DNA of 64,000 bases from Aureimonas sp. ME7 (GTDB lineage Bacteria > Pseudomonadota > Alphaproteobacteria > Rhizobiales > Rhizobiaceae). Each line of letters opens with the position of its first letter. The first letter of the stretch is position 1. The notes below the pieces were generated by a model. That model did not search any database, was not told where the DNA came from, and saw only the letters and a list, made by a program, of their open reading frames with translations. This document shows, piece after piece, positions 1-9,140 of the stretch. Made by a program: the position numbers and the translations under genes. The stretch is from contig NZ_CAJCKW010000006.1 of NCBI RefSeq assembly GCF_903970965.1, forward strand, positions 234,435 to 298,434. Reading direction: 5' to 3'.

Positions 1-1146
1 GAAGCCGCGCATCACGCCGCCCGGCATGTCGACCTGCACGTTGTCGGCGATGCGGCCGCCGACGACCGCCGTGGTGCCGGCGATCGTCGGCGGCGAGGTG
101 AGCTGGTACTGGGGGTCGGGGGCGTTGCCGAGGCCCTCCTTCAAGTCGACGCGGCCGTTCGCGCCGAAGTCCGGGCAGAAGGCGCCGGTGTCGGCGTCGA
201 GCGCGATCAGCTCCGCCGTGATCGTGTTCATCAGGATGCGGCGCTGACAGGGCGCGCCGGGCGCGACCGCCACGGGGGCGGGCGGCGTGGAGCCGGGCGC
301 GCTCGGCCGGGCGAGCGGCGCCGTGGCGTCGAAATAGCCGAGCCCGCGGCAGCGGTTCCAGACCGTGGAGCGGGCGTTGATCTCGTTCTTCCAGATTTCG
401 CGCCCCGTGTCGGCATCGAGCGCGACGACGTTGTTGTGCGGCGTGCAAAGGAAGACGCGGTCGCCGATCTGAAGCGGGGTCTGCTGGTCCTCCGCCTCGT
501 TGCCGGTCGGGCTGAGCGGCGTGTCGCCGGTATGGTAGGTCCAGGCCATCTCGAGCCGCGAGACCGTGTCGCGGTTGATGTCGTCCAGGGCCGCGAACCG
601 CGTGCCGCCGGCATCGTTGCCGTAATGCGACCAGTTCGTCGGCGGGGCGTCGGTGGCCACGGGCGTCAGCTCGGTGGTGCCGACGGCGCGCACGTCCGGG
701 TGGGGCTGGAACATGCCGTAGGCGGTCGCCGCGCAGGCCAGCGCGACCACCGTCGCCCCGCCATGGGCCAGGCCCGTCAAGGAAGACCGGCCCGAGGCGC
801 GGCGCAGGAGCGGCAGGGACGCCAAGACGACGACCAGACCGACGGCCATCGCAAACAAGCGCGACACCAGCGGCCAGAAGGCCAGCCCCGCTTCCCAGAC
901 CGCCCAAGCCGCCGTTCCCGCCACGACGAGCGCGAACAGGCCGGCGCCGGACGCCCGGCGCCGAGCGACCTGGAGGCCGGACACGCAGATCAGGACGCCG
1001 GACACCAGGAAGTACCAGCTTCCGTCCAGCGACAGAAGCTTCACCCCGCCTACCACGAAGAAGGCGCCGGCTGCGAACAGGACGAGGCCCAGGATCGCGA
1101 GCCAGATGCGAGCGAGGGTACCGATACCTTGCGTGGAATGGGCCAT
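1..1146 (-). CDS. quiA: Membrane-bound PQQ-dependent dehydrogenase, quinate/glucose type (5' part only)
   Basis: The reading frame is open to the left edge; 382 codons from ATG at 1146 are present. The N-terminus (about residues 1-150) is very hydrophobic and has the several membrane spans typical of membrane PQQ glucose/quinate/shikimate dehydrogenases. From about residue 175 the periplasmic beta-propeller begins with the family motif NWSHYGNDAGGTRFA, followed by TPLQIGDRVFLCTPHNNVVALDADTG. These enzymes oxidise polyols in the periplasm and pass electrons to ubiquinone. With aroQ, quiC and the pca genes in the same window, quinate (to 3-dehydroquinate) is the likeliest substrate; glucose cannot be excluded from the N-terminus alone. 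The C-terminal PQQ-binding blades lie outside the window. Confidence 0.9.
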   Translation of the reverse strand, partial: MAHSTQGIGTLARIWLAILGLVLFAAGAFFVVGGVKLLSLDGSWYFLVSGVLICVSGLQVARRRASGAGLFALVVAGTAAWAVWEAGLAFWPLVSRLFAMAVGLVVVLASLPLLRRASGRSSLTGLAHGGATVVALACAATAYGMFQPHPDVRAVGTTELTPVATDAPPTNWSHYGNDAGGTRFAALDDINRDTVSRLEMAWTYHTGDTPLSPTGNEAEDQQTPLQIGDRVFLCTPHNNVVALDADTGREIWKNEINARSTVWNRCRGLGYFDATAPLARPSAPGSTPPAPVAVAPGAPCQRRILMNTITAELIALDADTGAFCPDFGANGRVDLKEGLGNAPDPQYQLTSPPTIAGTTAVVGGRIADNVQVDMPGGVMRGF

Positions 1147-1532
1147 GACGACGGGGTTCCGCTTCCGGGGATTGGCGTTCCCGCAAGTCTTCGCACATGC
1201 GAGAAGCAGATCCGCCGTCCCTATTCCTCCCATTCCAATTGTTCAACCCGAAGGTCGAGGGGTGAACATTGCGTTCGCGATCCCGACTGGCGGAACCGTT
1301 CGGGAGACGGCCGGCAGGAATCGACGCGCGAGGGCGGTCGCCGGGGCATCGGCCCCGGGCGACGATCGGATGCCGACCGCGGCCGGCGTGGATGGATCCG
1401 CCCGGCGGGAAGCGGGACACGTTCCGCCTTGGGTTCGAACATCGATCCCGAAGCGCCGCTCGGGCGCGTCTCTCCCCTCCCCTCCGGCGAAGCGCGAGAA
1501 GGGGCGGCAACCGGGTTCCTTCCGTTCCGGGT
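1147..1532. other. Intergenic region, no gene seen
   Basis: About 390 bases between the start of the PQQ dehydrogenase and the stop of the HxlR gene. All long frames here are shadows with arginine/proline-rich translations and no family resemblance. The left part must carry the dehydrogenase promoter, but no clear -35/-10 pair or operator stands out. Confidence 0.5.
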
Positions 1533-1925
1533 TCAGCGCTTTCCCGAGGCGCGCCGCGACGTCGCCCTTTCGCCCAGCTGGTCCAGGGCGTCGCTGTTGG
1601 CCCGCCCCCAGCCGTAGAGAAGCTCCACCGGCTCCACAAAGCGTTCGCCCAGAAGCGTCAGCCGGTACTCGACGGCCGGCGGCACGCTCCCCGCTACATG
1701 GCGGGTTAGAAGCCCGCTCGCTTCCATCTCCCGCAGCGTCTGCGTCAGCATCTTCTTCGAGATGCCGGGCAGCGAACGCTGGAGGACGCCGGTGCGTGAG
1801 CGCCCCGAGTGGCGCGCGTGCAGCGTATGAAGGACCATGCTGGTCCACTTGGTCGCGAAGAGTTCCAGAACGCGGCGCGGCGCGCAGTCCTCGCGCCAGT
1901 CCTCGTCGAGCGTTCCAGGTCGCAT
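1533..1925 (-). CDS. HxlR-family transcriptional regulator
   Basis: 130 residues, normal for the family. The winged-helix core runs from about residue 14 to 105: APRRVLELFATKWTSMVLHTL, then GISKKMLTQTLREMEASGLLTRH (recognition helix and wing) and VEYRLTLLGERFVEPVELLYGWG. HxlR proteins are dimeric DNA-binding repressors or activators that often respond to reactive carbonyls, quinones or enones. It is transcribed away from the enone-reductase-like gene starting at 2029, across about 100 bases, so that gene and its EthD-like neighbour are the probable targets. The residues that would sense an effector cannot be told from the sequence. Confidence 0.88.
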   Translation of the reverse strand: MRPGTLDEDWREDCAPRRVLELFATKWTSMVLHTLHARHSGRSRTGVLQRSLPGISKKMLTQTLREMEASGLLTRHVAGSVPPAVEYRLTLLGERFVEPVELLYGWGRANSDALDQLGERATSRRASGKR

Positions 1926-1930
1926 GGATG

Positions 1931-1950
1931 GGTACCTCCGGGTGCCTATG
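1931..1950. promoter_or_regulatory. Candidate HxlR operator: two 10-bp direct repeats
   Basis: GGTACCTCCG is followed directly by GGTGCCTATG (7 of 10 identical, one helical turn apart), just upstream of the HxlR start codon in the divergent HxlR/PRISE promoter region. The position suits autoregulation. No consensus for this regulator is known, so the assignment is only positional. Confidence 0.3.
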
Positions 1951-2028
1951 TCCCCATCTGGTTCCGTCTAGCCCTTCGTGTCGGCCCTGCCTAGATCGAT
2001 CGAAACGCTCATGCACGGAGAAGCGACC

Positions 2029-3099
2029 ATGACCAAGACCGCCCTCGTGGTCGGAGCCAGCGGCATCGTCGGCAGCGCCACCACTGCTTTGCTCCTGGAA
2101 AAGGGCTGGCGGGTCCTGGGACTGGCCCGTCGACCCGTGGCCCAGCCCGGCGTCGAGCCGGTCGCGGCCGACCTGCAGGATGCCGGCGCCACCGCAGCCG
2201 CGCTGCGCGGACACGCGCCGGACGCCGTTTTCGTCACGACATGGCTGCGGCAGCCGACGGAGGCCGAGAATATCCGGGTCAACGCGGGCATGGTGCGCAA
2301 CCTTCTGGACGGCCTGGCGCCGGGCGCATCGGCCGAGACGCCCCGGCACGTCGCGCTGGTAACGGGGCTCAAGCACTATCTCGGACCCTTCGAGGCCTAC
2401 GGGAAGGGTACGCTGCCCGAGACGCCGTTCCGCGAAAGCCAGGGTCGGCTCCCGGTCGACAACTTCTACTACGCGCAGGAGGACGAGGTGTTCGCCGCTG
2501 CCCGGCGCGACGGGTTCACCTGGAGCGTCCACCGCCCCCATACCGTGATCGGCAAGGCCGTCGGCAACGCGATGAACATGGGCACGACGTTGGCCGTCTA
2601 TGCCACGCTCTGTCGCGAGACGGACCGTCCCTTCCGCTTCCCCGGTTCGGCCGCGCAGTGGAACGGGCTGACCGACATGACCGACGCGCGCCAGCTCGCG
2701 CACCAGCTTCTCTGGGCGGCCGAAACCCCTGCGGCCGCCGACGAGGCGTTCAACATCGTCAACGGAGACGTCTTCCGCTGGAGCTGGATGTGGGGCCGCA
2801 TCGCCGAGTGGTTCGGCCTCGAGCCCGCGCCCTTCGACGGCACGGTGACGCCGCTCGAAGATCAGATGCGAGGGGACGACGCCGTCTGGCGCCGGATCGC
2901 GGAGCGCGAGAACCTCGCCGAGGCCGACCTGTCGCGTCTGGCCTCGCCCTGGCACACGGATGCCGATCTCGGCCGGCCGATCGAGGTCGTCACCGACATG
3001 GGCAAGAGCCGGCAGCTCGGCTTCCTGCGCTATCAGGCGACCGACGCGGCCTTCTTCGATCTGTTCGAGAAGCTGCGCGCCGACCGGCTGATCCCGTGA
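2029..3099 (+). CDS. PRISE-type SDR (progesterone 5-beta-reductase/iridoid synthase-like enone reductase)
   Basis: 356 residues from the ATG at 2029, which sits 8 bases after GGAG; an upstream in-frame ATG at 2011 lacks such a site. A Rossmann fold opens with VVGASGIVGSATTALLLEKGW. NFYYAQEDEVF (about residue 145), VHRPHTVIGKAVGNAMNMG and LCRETDRPFRFPGS are hallmarks of the PRISE branch of extended SDRs, which reduce activated C=C bonds of enones with NADPH. The usual SDR YxxxK is not obvious; the Tyr in NFYY is the expected catalytic residue of this branch. It lies divergently from an HxlR regulator and 11 bases before an EthD-like gene. The substrate here is unknown; a cyclic enone would fit the hydroaromatic theme. 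Confidence 0.82.
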   Translation: MTKTALVVGASGIVGSATTALLLEKGWRVLGLARRPVAQPGVEPVAADLQDAGATAAALRGHAPDAVFVTTWLRQPTEAENIRVNAGMVRNLLDGLAPGASAETPRHVALVTGLKHYLGPFEAYGKGTLPETPFRESQGRLPVDNFYYAQEDEVFAAARRDGFTWSVHRPHTVIGKAVGNAMNMGTTLAVYATLCRETDRPFRFPGSAAQWNGLTDMTDARQLAHQLLWAAETPAAADEAFNIVNGDVFRWSWMWGRIAEWFGLEPAPFDGTVTPLEDQMRGDDAVWRRIAERENLAEADLSRLASPWHTDADLGRPIEVVTDMGKSRQLGFLRYQATDAAFFDLFEKLRADRLIP

Positions 3100-3110
3100 A
3101 GGAGGTGGAC

Positions 3111-4109
3111 ATGGACGAAGGTTTCGAGCGTGCCGACAACGAACACCGGGCGCCGCTTCGCACGCAGTTCCGCTCCACGACCCGGCCGCTGATCGTCACG
3201 CCGACGTTCCTGACGCGCGCGGACGATACGTCCTGGCGCGAGCGCCCGCACGACGAGGGCTCATCGAGGGGCCGCTCGGGGAGCGGGGTCGAGCATCCCG
3301 ACCGGCGGCCGCAGGCCCTGGCGCTCGAACCCGACCCCGACCTCGCCTTCGAGCATTGGGACGAATATTGGCGAAAGGTCCATGGACCGAAGTTCGCCTG
3401 GAACGAGCCGGGCAGTTCGTCCGAGCGCGTGCTGCGCTACGACCAGGTCCACCGCATCGCGGCCGGCCCCTCCTCCTTCTTCGCGCCGCCCTATCGCGCG
3501 ATGGTCGACGAGACGGGGCGCCTACCCTCCGATCCCGAGAAGCGGGTTCCCCGGATGGAGCGCCCGCGCTGGGACGGCTTCGCCTATATCGCCTACGAGA
3601 GCGAAGCGGATATCGAGGCGACGCTCGGACAGGAGAAGTTCGCCCGGCGCATCATCGCCGACGAGCAGACCGTGTTCCGAATGGTGACGCGCGAGATCGC
3701 GCGCGAGTTCATCCTGATCCCCAGCGCCCGTCACCGCGATCCGATCAGCCTCGTGAAGATCCATGTGCGCCGGCCCGAGCTGACGCGCGACGAGTTCCAG
3801 CATCGCCTTCTGGACGAGCATGCCGATCTCGTCATGTCCAAGGGCGCGACCCACGAATTCGTTCGCCGCTATGCCCAGCTCCACAACATCGGCTCCACGC
3901 AGGAAGATCCCGAGGGGGTCAAGATCGACGCGGTCTCCGTCCTGTCCTTCGCCAGCGTGAACGATGTCGAGGACTACCTCGTCAGCCCCGACCATGGCGC
4001 CATCGAAAAGTCCGAGAACGCGCTTGCGGGCGCGGGGTCGGAGTGGTGGACGGCGGTGAACTACGGCGTGATCAACCGTTTGATGCCGGAACTGGCGACG
4101 CAGCGCTGA
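3111..4109 (+). CDS. EthD-domain-like protein (tandem dimeric alpha/beta barrel)
   Basis: 332 residues, with a strong ribosome site (GGAGGTG) directly before ATG 3111. The first ~60 residues are charged and low in complexity. The rest looks like two ferredoxin-like EthD/dimeric alpha-beta-barrel repeats: FEHWDEYWRKVHGPKF ... GFAYIAYESEADIEATL and, after residue 220, VKIHVRRPELTRDEFQHRLLDEHADL ... VLSFASVNDVEDYL. Proteins of this fold include accessory proteins of oxygenases, tautomerases and small decarboxylases or cyclases. It is translated right behind the PRISE reductase, so both probably act on one substrate. No catalytic function can be assigned. Confidence 0.7.
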   Translation: MDEGFERADNEHRAPLRTQFRSTTRPLIVTPTFLTRADDTSWRERPHDEGSSRGRSGSGVEHPDRRPQALALEPDPDLAFEHWDEYWRKVHGPKFAWNEPGSSSERVLRYDQVHRIAAGPSSFFAPPYRAMVDETGRLPSDPEKRVPRMERPRWDGFAYIAYESEADIEATLGQEKFARRIIADEQTVFRMVTREIAREFILIPSARHRDPISLVKIHVRRPELTRDEFQHRLLDEHADLVMSKGATHEFVRRYAQLHNIGSTQEDPEGVKIDAVSVLSFASVNDVEDYLVSPDHGAIEKSENALAGAGSEWWTAVNYGVINRLMPELATQR

Positions 4110-4130
4110 CCAAATCGGCCGGATTGCCGG

Positions 4131-5084
4131 CTATGGGAGGCGCGACACGGCGGGGTCGCGGCTGCGGATCCGGGCGGCGGCGCGGCGCAGCTCGGCCAGA
4201 AGCGTCTCGCTCGCCGGATCGACGGGCCGGTCGGCGCGCATGGTCACGCCGACCGGCCCGAGGGTCTGCGCCGTGTCCACCGGCAGCGTCGCCAGTGTGC
4301 CGTCGGCGACATCCTGCTCCACCACGCCCTCGGAGATCAGCCAGATGGCGTCCCCGCCGCGTACATAGGCCCGGCCGAACGCGGGAGACACGGTTTCCAG
4401 GACGGCCGGGAACCGGGGAAGCCCGAGCGCCAGGACGAGGCGATCCACCACCGGCCGGATCGCCGAGCCCGGCGGGGGCATCAGCGCCTCGAACTCGGAG
4501 ATGCGCGAGACGTCGAGCGCCTTGCGCTGGCGCAAGGGGTGCTTAGGGTTCACCACGAAGGCGATCCGTTCCGAATAAAGCTGCTCGAAGGCGAAGTCCG
4601 CCATCTCCGCGGCATCGCCCATGCGCCCGATGACGATGTCGAGGTCGCCGCCTCGGAGCTGGGACAGGAGATAGGCGTTGGGTCCGGTGACGACGCGCGG
4701 CACCGCGCCCAGACCGGCGGCCATGAACGCCCGGAGAACCTGCGGCAGGAGCCGGGCCGACACGGTCGGCAGGGCGCCGATCCGCAGCGGGGGCGCCTGC
4801 GGGGAACGCGCATCCAGAAGCGCCCCGACGCCCCGACGCAGCGAAACGAGGCTGGCCTCGGCATGGCGCAGAAAGATCTCGCCGAAGGTGGTGAGGGCAA
4901 CCGTTCGGCGCGAACGGTCGAGAAGCGGAACGGCCAGCAGCGCTTCCAGCTCGCGCACGGTCTTGGAAACGGCCGGCTGCGTCACTGCCAGCGCGTCCGC
5001 CGCCTTCACGAAGCTCCTCGCCCTGGCGACCTCCACGAACGTCGTCAGATGGCGCATCCGGATACCGGGCGGCAACATTCCCAT
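4131..5084 (-). CDS. pcaQ: LysR-type regulator PcaQ
   Basis: 317 residues from the ATG at 5084; a longer frame exists, but this start gives the family length and the usual short leader before RHLTTFVEVARARSFVKAADAL. Helix-turn-helix at about residues 14-60 (LAVTQPAVSKTVRELE), effector domain from about 95. PcaQ activates the protocatechuate genes in rhizobia and Agrobacterium, with beta-carboxy-muconate or related intermediates as inducers. It is divergent from pcaL, and an inverted repeat matching the published PcaQ site overlaps its own start codon, so it probably represses itself while activating the pca operon. Members of the GbpR/CbdR group are similar, but context makes PcaQ the best name. 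Confidence 0.9.
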   Translation of the reverse strand: MGMLPPGIRMRHLTTFVEVARARSFVKAADALAVTQPAVSKTVRELEALLAVPLLDRSRRTVALTTFGEIFLRHAEASLVSLRRGVGALLDARSPQAPPLRIGALPTVSARLLPQVLRAFMAAGLGAVPRVVTGPNAYLLSQLRGGDLDIVIGRMGDAAEMADFAFEQLYSERIAFVVNPKHPLRQRKALDVSRISEFEALMPPPGSAIRPVVDRLVLALGLPRFPAVLETVSPAFGRAYVRGGDAIWLISEGVVEQDVADGTLATLPVDTAQTLGPVGVTMRADRPVDPASETLLAELRRAAARIRSRDPAVSRLP

Positions 5085-5098
5085 AACTCCAGGGTTAT
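5083..5098. promoter_or_regulatory. PcaQ box between pcaQ and pcaL
   Basis: ATAACTCCAGGGTTAT: arms ATAAC/GTTAT around 6 bases. The site reported for PcaQ is ATAACC-N4-GGTTAA; 10 of those 12 positions match. The centre is about 93 bases upstream of the pcaL start, fitting an LTTR recognition site, and it overlaps the pcaQ initiation codon. Confidence 0.8.
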
Positions 5099-5183
5099 AT
5101 TGAGCCGACAAAAGGTCATTTCCGTCCGCTTCGCAAGCCTTGTAGCATGAGAGTCGCCGCATCGGGAGGAGCGTCCGCAGTCC

Positions 5184-6362
5184 ATGCCTTTCAGATCCGT
5201 CAACGGCATCGCCATCCATTATCGCCTGGCGGGACCACCCGGCCGGCCGCGGCTGGCGTTCCTCAACTCGCTCGGCAGCGACCTGCGCATCTGGGACGAG
5301 GTCGTCGAGCGGCTGAGCCGCGACCACGAATTGCTGCTATACGACATGCGAGGGCATGGCTTGAGCGAGGAAACGCCGCCCCCTTATTCGCTCGACCTGC
5401 ATCTGGAGGATTTCACGGGCCTTCTGGACGCGCTGGGATGGGAACGGGTGGTTCCCGTCGGCTTGTCGGTCGGCGGTCTCGTGGCACAGGCCTTCGCCGC
5501 GCGTCATCCCGAACGCGTAGAAGCGCTGGTCCTCCTGGATACGGCGGCGAAGATCGGCACTACGCAAAGCTGGAACGAACGGATCGCTTCGGTGGAGGAA
5601 AATGGCCTCGCGTCCATTTCCGCCGCCGTGGTCGAGCGCTGGTTCGGCGCCTCGTTCCGTTCCGGGGAGCCGGCGGCGCTGCGAGGTTGGCAAGCGATGC
5701 TGGAGCGCACGACGGTCGCCGGCTACGCGGGCACCTGCGCGGCCCTCAGAGACGCCGACCTGCGGCCCGAATGCGCCGCCATTCGAGCTCCGACCCTCGT
5801 CGCGGTGGGAACGGAGGATCTGGCGACGCCGCCCGCGCTCGTGCGCGACACCGCCGAACGCATCGCCGGCAGCCGCTTCGTCGAGATCCCGGGCGCCGGC
5901 CATCTCCCCTGCATCGATCAGCCGGTCGAGATCGCCCGGCTGATCGACGAGCACGTTTCCGCCGTCCGGCAGCCAGAGGCGGAACGCTACGATGCCGGCA
6001 TGGCGGTGCGCCGGTCGGTTCTGGGCGATGCCCACGTGGATCGCGCCAGCGCCGCGATCACCGATTTCGACCGCTCCTTCCAGCGCTTCATCACCGAAGG
6101 GGCCTGGGGAACGGTCTGGTCCGGCCGCCATTTCACCCGCCGCGAGCGCTCGATCGTCACCATCGCGCTCCTGGCCGCGCTCGGCCAGGACGAGGAGGTC
6201 GCCATGCATGTGCGCGCCACGCGCAACACGGGCGCCACGCAGAGCGACATCGCCGAGGCGCTCATGCACGTCGCGGTTTATGCCGGGGTTCCGGCGGCCA
6301 ACCATGCGATCCGGATCGCCAAGACGGTGTTGGCCGATATGAACGGGAGGCAGGCTCCATGA
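5184..6362 (+). CDS. pcaL: PcaL: 3-oxoadipate enol-lactonase / 4-carboxymuconolactone decarboxylase fusion
   Basis: 392 residues made of two enzymes. Residues 1-262 are an alpha/beta hydrolase (PcaD): GLSVGG nucleophile elbow with Ser95, Asp212 (GTEDLATPP) and His240 (GAGHLPCID) as the probable triad; it hydrolyses 3-oxoadipate enol-lactone. Residues ~265-386 are a carboxymuconolactone decarboxylase (PcaC), with [16 protein letters not shown] and [13 protein letters not shown]. Fused pcaDC genes are known in actinobacteria and some proteobacteria, whereas many rhizobia have separate genes. It is the first gene of the PcaQ-controlled operon and overlaps pcaH by ATGA. Both active-site regions look intact. 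Confidence 0.95.
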   Translation: MPFRSVNGIAIHYRLAGPPGRPRLAFLNSLGSDLRIWDEVVERLSRDHELLLYDMRGHGLSEETPPPYSLDLHLEDFTGLLDALGWERVVPVGLSVGGLVAQAFAARHPERVEALVLLDTAAKIGTTQSWNERIASVEENGLASISAAVVERWFGASFRSGEPAALRGWQAMLERTTVAGYAGTCAALRDADLRPECAAIRAPTLVAVGTEDLATPPALVRDTAERIAGSRFVEIPGAGHLPCIDQPVEIARLIDEHVSAVRQPEAERYDAGMAVRRSVLGDAHVDRASAAITDFDRSFQRFITEGAWGTVWSGRHFTRRERSIVTIALLAALGQDEEVAMHVRATRNTGATQSDIAEALMHVAVYAGVPAANHAIRIAKTVLADMNGRQAP

Positions 6363-7081
6363 GCGGCTCGTATTTCCAACGCGACCGGGACTGGCATCCG
6401 CCGGGATACACGCCGACCTACAAGACGTCGGTGCTGCGGTCGCCGCGCCACGCTCTCCTGTCGCTTCCCACCACGACCTCGGAGGAAACCGGGCCGGTCT
6501 TCGGGCACGACGTTCTCGGACCGCTCGACAACGACCTCATCCGCAACTGGAGCCAGAACGGCGGCGAGGCGATCGGCCAGCGCATCGTGGTCTACGGCCG
6601 CGTCCTCGACGAGGAGGCGCGTCCGGTGCGCGGGGCGCTGGTCGAGTTCTGGCAGGCCAACGCGGGCGGGCGCTACCGCCACCGGAAGGAAAGCTATCTC
6701 GCCGCTCTCGATCCGAACTTCGGCGGCTGCGGTCGGGCGATCACCGACGAGGACGGGCGCTATTCCTTCCGCACGATCAAACCAGGGGCCTATCCCTGGC
6801 CGAACAGGGTGAACGACTGGCGCCCGGCGCACATCCACTTCTCGATCTTCGGCCACGCCTTCGCCCAGCGCCTGATCACCCAGATGTATTTCGAGGGCGA
6901 CCCGATGATCTGGCAATGCCCGATCGTGCGCACGATCCCCGACAGGGCGGGGATCGAACAGCTCGTCGCCGCGCTCGACCGCAACGCGACCCTTCCCATG
7001 GACAGCCTCGCCTACAAGTTCGACATCGTGCTGCGCGGCCGCCGCTCCACGATGTTCGAGAACCGGATGGAGGGCAACTGA
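6359..7081 (+). CDS. pcaH: Protocatechuate 3,4-dioxygenase beta subunit
   Basis: 240 residues, the usual length. It carries the four non-haem Fe(III) ligands of intradiol dioxygenases: Tyr106 (GGRYRHR), Tyr145 (GAYPW), His158 and His160 ([10 protein letters not shown]). With PcaG it cleaves protocatechuate to 3-carboxy-cis,cis-muconate in the cytoplasm. The ATG overlaps the pcaL stop (ATGA) and the stop overlaps the pcaG start by one base, so the subunits are translationally coupled. An N-terminal segment with [10 protein letters not shown] is typical of PcaH. Confidence 0.97.
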   Translation: MSGSYFQRDRDWHPPGYTPTYKTSVLRSPRHALLSLPTTTSEETGPVFGHDVLGPLDNDLIRNWSQNGGEAIGQRIVVYGRVLDEEARPVRGALVEFWQANAGGRYRHRKESYLAALDPNFGGCGRAITDEDGRYSFRTIKPGAYPWPNRVNDWRPAHIHFSIFGHAFAQRLITQMYFEGDPMIWQCPIVRTIPDRAGIEQLVAALDRNATLPMDSLAYKFDIVLRGRRSTMFENRMEGN

Positions 7082-7707
7082 TGGTCCAGCCGCTTCGCTA
7101 CCTCAAGGAATCGCCTTCGCAGACCGCCGGCCCTTATGTCCATATCGGCACCAATCCGAACTGGGTCGAGATCACCGGCGTCTGGAAGAGCGACCTCGGC
7201 CTCGTCCTGGTGGGACCCGACACCCGGGGCGAGCGGGTGATCCTCGAAGGATGCATCACCGACGGTTCGGGGGCTCCGGTGCGCGACGCGCTCGTCGAGA
7301 TCTGGCAGGCCGATGCGGCGGGCCTTCACAACTCGCCGCAGGAGCGGCGCGGCCGGGCCGATCCGGCCTTCGCCGGCTGGGCGCGTCAGCCCGTCGACGA
7401 CCGGGACGGCTCGTTCCGCTTCGAGACCATCCGTCCCGGACCGGTGCCCTATCCCGACGGCCGGATGCAGGCACCGCACGTCAGCGTCTGGATCGTGGCG
7501 CGCGGGATCAACATCGGTCTGCATACGCGCCTCTACTTCGGCGACGAAGCGGAGGCGAACGCAACCGATCCGCTTCTCAACCGCATTCCCGAGCCCGAGC
7601 GCCGCGCGACCCTCGTTGCGCCGCGAAGCGAGCGAGACGGGCTTCCCGTCTTCCGCTTCGACGTGCGCCTGCAAGGCGAGAACGAAACCGTGTTCCTCGA
7701 CATCTGA
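7081..7707 (+). CDS. pcaG: Protocatechuate 3,4-dioxygenase alpha subunit
   Basis: 208 residues. Starts LKESPSQTAGPYVHIG, the PcaG signature, and keeps the intradiol dioxygenase sandwich (ALVEIWQADAAG, APHVSVWIVARGINIGLHTRLYF) while lacking the full set of iron ligands, as expected for the non-catalytic alpha chain. It forms the (alpha-beta-Fe) protomer with PcaH. Start ATG 7081 shares its A with the pcaH stop (TGATG). Confidence 0.97.
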   Translation: MVQPLRYLKESPSQTAGPYVHIGTNPNWVEITGVWKSDLGLVLVGPDTRGERVILEGCITDGSGAPVRDALVEIWQADAAGLHNSPQERRGRADPAFAGWARQPVDDRDGSFRFETIRPGPVPYPDGRMQAPHVSVWIVARGINIGLHTRLYFGDEAEANATDPLLNRIPEPERRATLVAPRSERDGLPVFRFDVRLQGENETVFLDI

Positions 7708-7715
7708 AGGCCATC

Positions 7716-8450
7716 ATGGACAAGACGATATCAAGCCTCGCCGATGCGGTGGCCGGCATCCCGGACGGCGCCGTCGTGATGATCGGCGGCTTCGGCGGCT
7801 CGGGCGCGCCGATCGAACTCATCCATGCCCTGATCGACCGGTTTCTGGCGACGGGCTCGCCCCGCGACCTGACGGTCGTCAACAACAACGCGGGCAACGG
7901 TCATGTGGGTCTGGCCGCCTTGATCGAGCAAGGCATGGTGCGAAAGCTCGTCTGCTCGTTTCCGCGTTCGGCCGATCCGCGCGTCTTCACCGAACGCTAT
8001 CTGGCCGGCGAGATCGAACTGGAGCTGGTGCCGCAGGGCACGTTGGCCGAGCGCATCCGCGCAGGCGGGGCAGGCATTCCCGCCTTCTACACGCCGACGA
8101 GCTTCGGCACGGATCTGGCCAAGGGCAAGCCCGTCGAGGAGTTCGACGGTCGCCCTTACGTGCGCGAGCTCTGGCTGAAGGCCGACTACGCGCTGGTGAA
8201 GGCCCATCGGGGCGATACGCTCGGCAACCTCGTCTTCAACAAGGCGGCACGCAACTTCAATCCGCTGATGTGCATGGCCGCCGCGAACGCGATCGTGCAG
8301 GTGAGCGAGATCGTCGCGCCCGGCGCGATCGATCCCGAAACGGTGGTGACGCCCGGCATCTTCGTACAGGGGCTCGTCGAGGTGAGCGATCCGGCCCAGG
8401 AGGAGGACCTCAACCGCGCCGAGGCCCGCTATCCGGAGATCGCCGCATGA
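7716..8450 (+). CDS. pcaI: 3-oxoadipate CoA-transferase subunit A
   Basis: 244 residues. CoA-transferase family I alpha subunit: DGAVVMIGGFGGSGAPIELI near the N-terminus, NNNAGNGHVGLAALIEQGMVRKLVCSFPRS, and GTLAERIRAGGAGIPAFYTPTSFGT. With PcaJ it moves CoA from succinyl-CoA to 3-oxoadipate. Its stop overlaps the pcaJ start (ATGA). It also has to serve the hydroxyquinol branch at 46429-48407, because maleylacetate reductase delivers the same 3-oxoadipate. Confidence 0.93.
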   Translation: MDKTISSLADAVAGIPDGAVVMIGGFGGSGAPIELIHALIDRFLATGSPRDLTVVNNNAGNGHVGLAALIEQGMVRKLVCSFPRSADPRVFTERYLAGEIELELVPQGTLAERIRAGGAGIPAFYTPTSFGTDLAKGKPVEEFDGRPYVRELWLKADYALVKAHRGDTLGNLVFNKAARNFNPLMCMAAANAIVQVSEIVAPGAIDPETVVTPGIFVQGLVEVSDPAQEEDLNRAEARYPEIAA

Positions 8451-9139
8451 GCGCGCCCGCTTCCACCGACGCCCCGCGTCTTTCCCCCGCCCAGATCGCC
8501 TGGCGCGCCGCGCAGGACATCGCGGACGGCGCCTATGTCAATCTGGGCATCGGCCTGCCCGAGATGGTGGCGCGCTTCCAGCCGCCCGGGCGACAGGCCG
8601 TCTTCCACACGGAGAACGGCATTCTCGGCTTCGGGGAAGCCCCGCCGGCGGGAAGCGAGGACTGGGATCTCATCAACGCCGGCAAGAAGGCGGTGACGAT
8701 CAAGCCGGGCACCACCTTCTTCCATCACGCGGATTCCTTCGCGATGGTGCGCGGCGGGCATCTGGACGTCGCGATCCTCGGCGCCTACGAGGTGGCTGAG
8801 ACCGGCGACCTCGCCAACTGGTCGACCGGTCCCAAGGGCGTGCCGGCGGTGGGCGGTGCGATGGACCTCGTGCACGGCGCCAAGCGCGTCGCCGTCATCA
8901 CCGACCACGTGACCAAGGACGGACGTCCCAAGCTGGTGAAGCGGTGCTCCCTGCCGCTGACGGGCGTGGGGTGCGTGACGCGCATCTACACGAGCCATGC
9001 CGTGGTCGATGTCGAGAACGGACGTTTCGTCCTGCGCGAAAAGCTCGCCTCCCTGTCCGTTGACGAGCTCCAGGCGATGACGGGGGCCGAACTCGTCGTT
9101 CCGGACGGGGTCGCGGACCTGCAGGCGGAGGACATCTGA
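8447..9139 (+). CDS. pcaJ: 3-oxoadipate CoA-transferase subunit B
   Basis: 230 residues, CoA-transferase beta subunit. The catalytic glutamate is Glu56 in HTENGILGFG, the residue that forms the glutamyl-CoA thioester. VNLGIGLPEMVARF and GAYEVAETGDLANWSTG are family blocks. Coupled to pcaI through ATGA and followed after one base by pcaF. The product is 3-oxoadipyl-CoA. Confidence 0.94.
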   Translation: MSAPASTDAPRLSPAQIAWRAAQDIADGAYVNLGIGLPEMVARFQPPGRQAVFHTENGILGFGEAPPAGSEDWDLINAGKKAVTIKPGTTFFHHADSFAMVRGGHLDVAILGAYEVAETGDLANWSTGPKGVPAVGGAMDLVHGAKRVAVITDHVTKDGRPKLVKRCSLPLTGVGCVTRIYTSHAVVDVENGRFVLREKLASLSVDELQAMTGAELVVPDGVADLQAEDI

Positions 9140-9140
9140 C

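Noticed and set aside
1425..1460. A GGTTCGAAC motif that looks like a tRNA T-arm
   Set aside because: No acceptor, D-arm or anticodon stem can be built around it; it is a chance match in a GC-rich gap.
1243..2955. Very long frames on the strand opposite real genes (also 25679-28810, 33809-35869, 39856-41592)
   Set aside because: Translations are low-complexity, Arg/Pro/Gly/His-rich shadows of GC-rich coding sequence; the genes on the other strand have clear family motifs.
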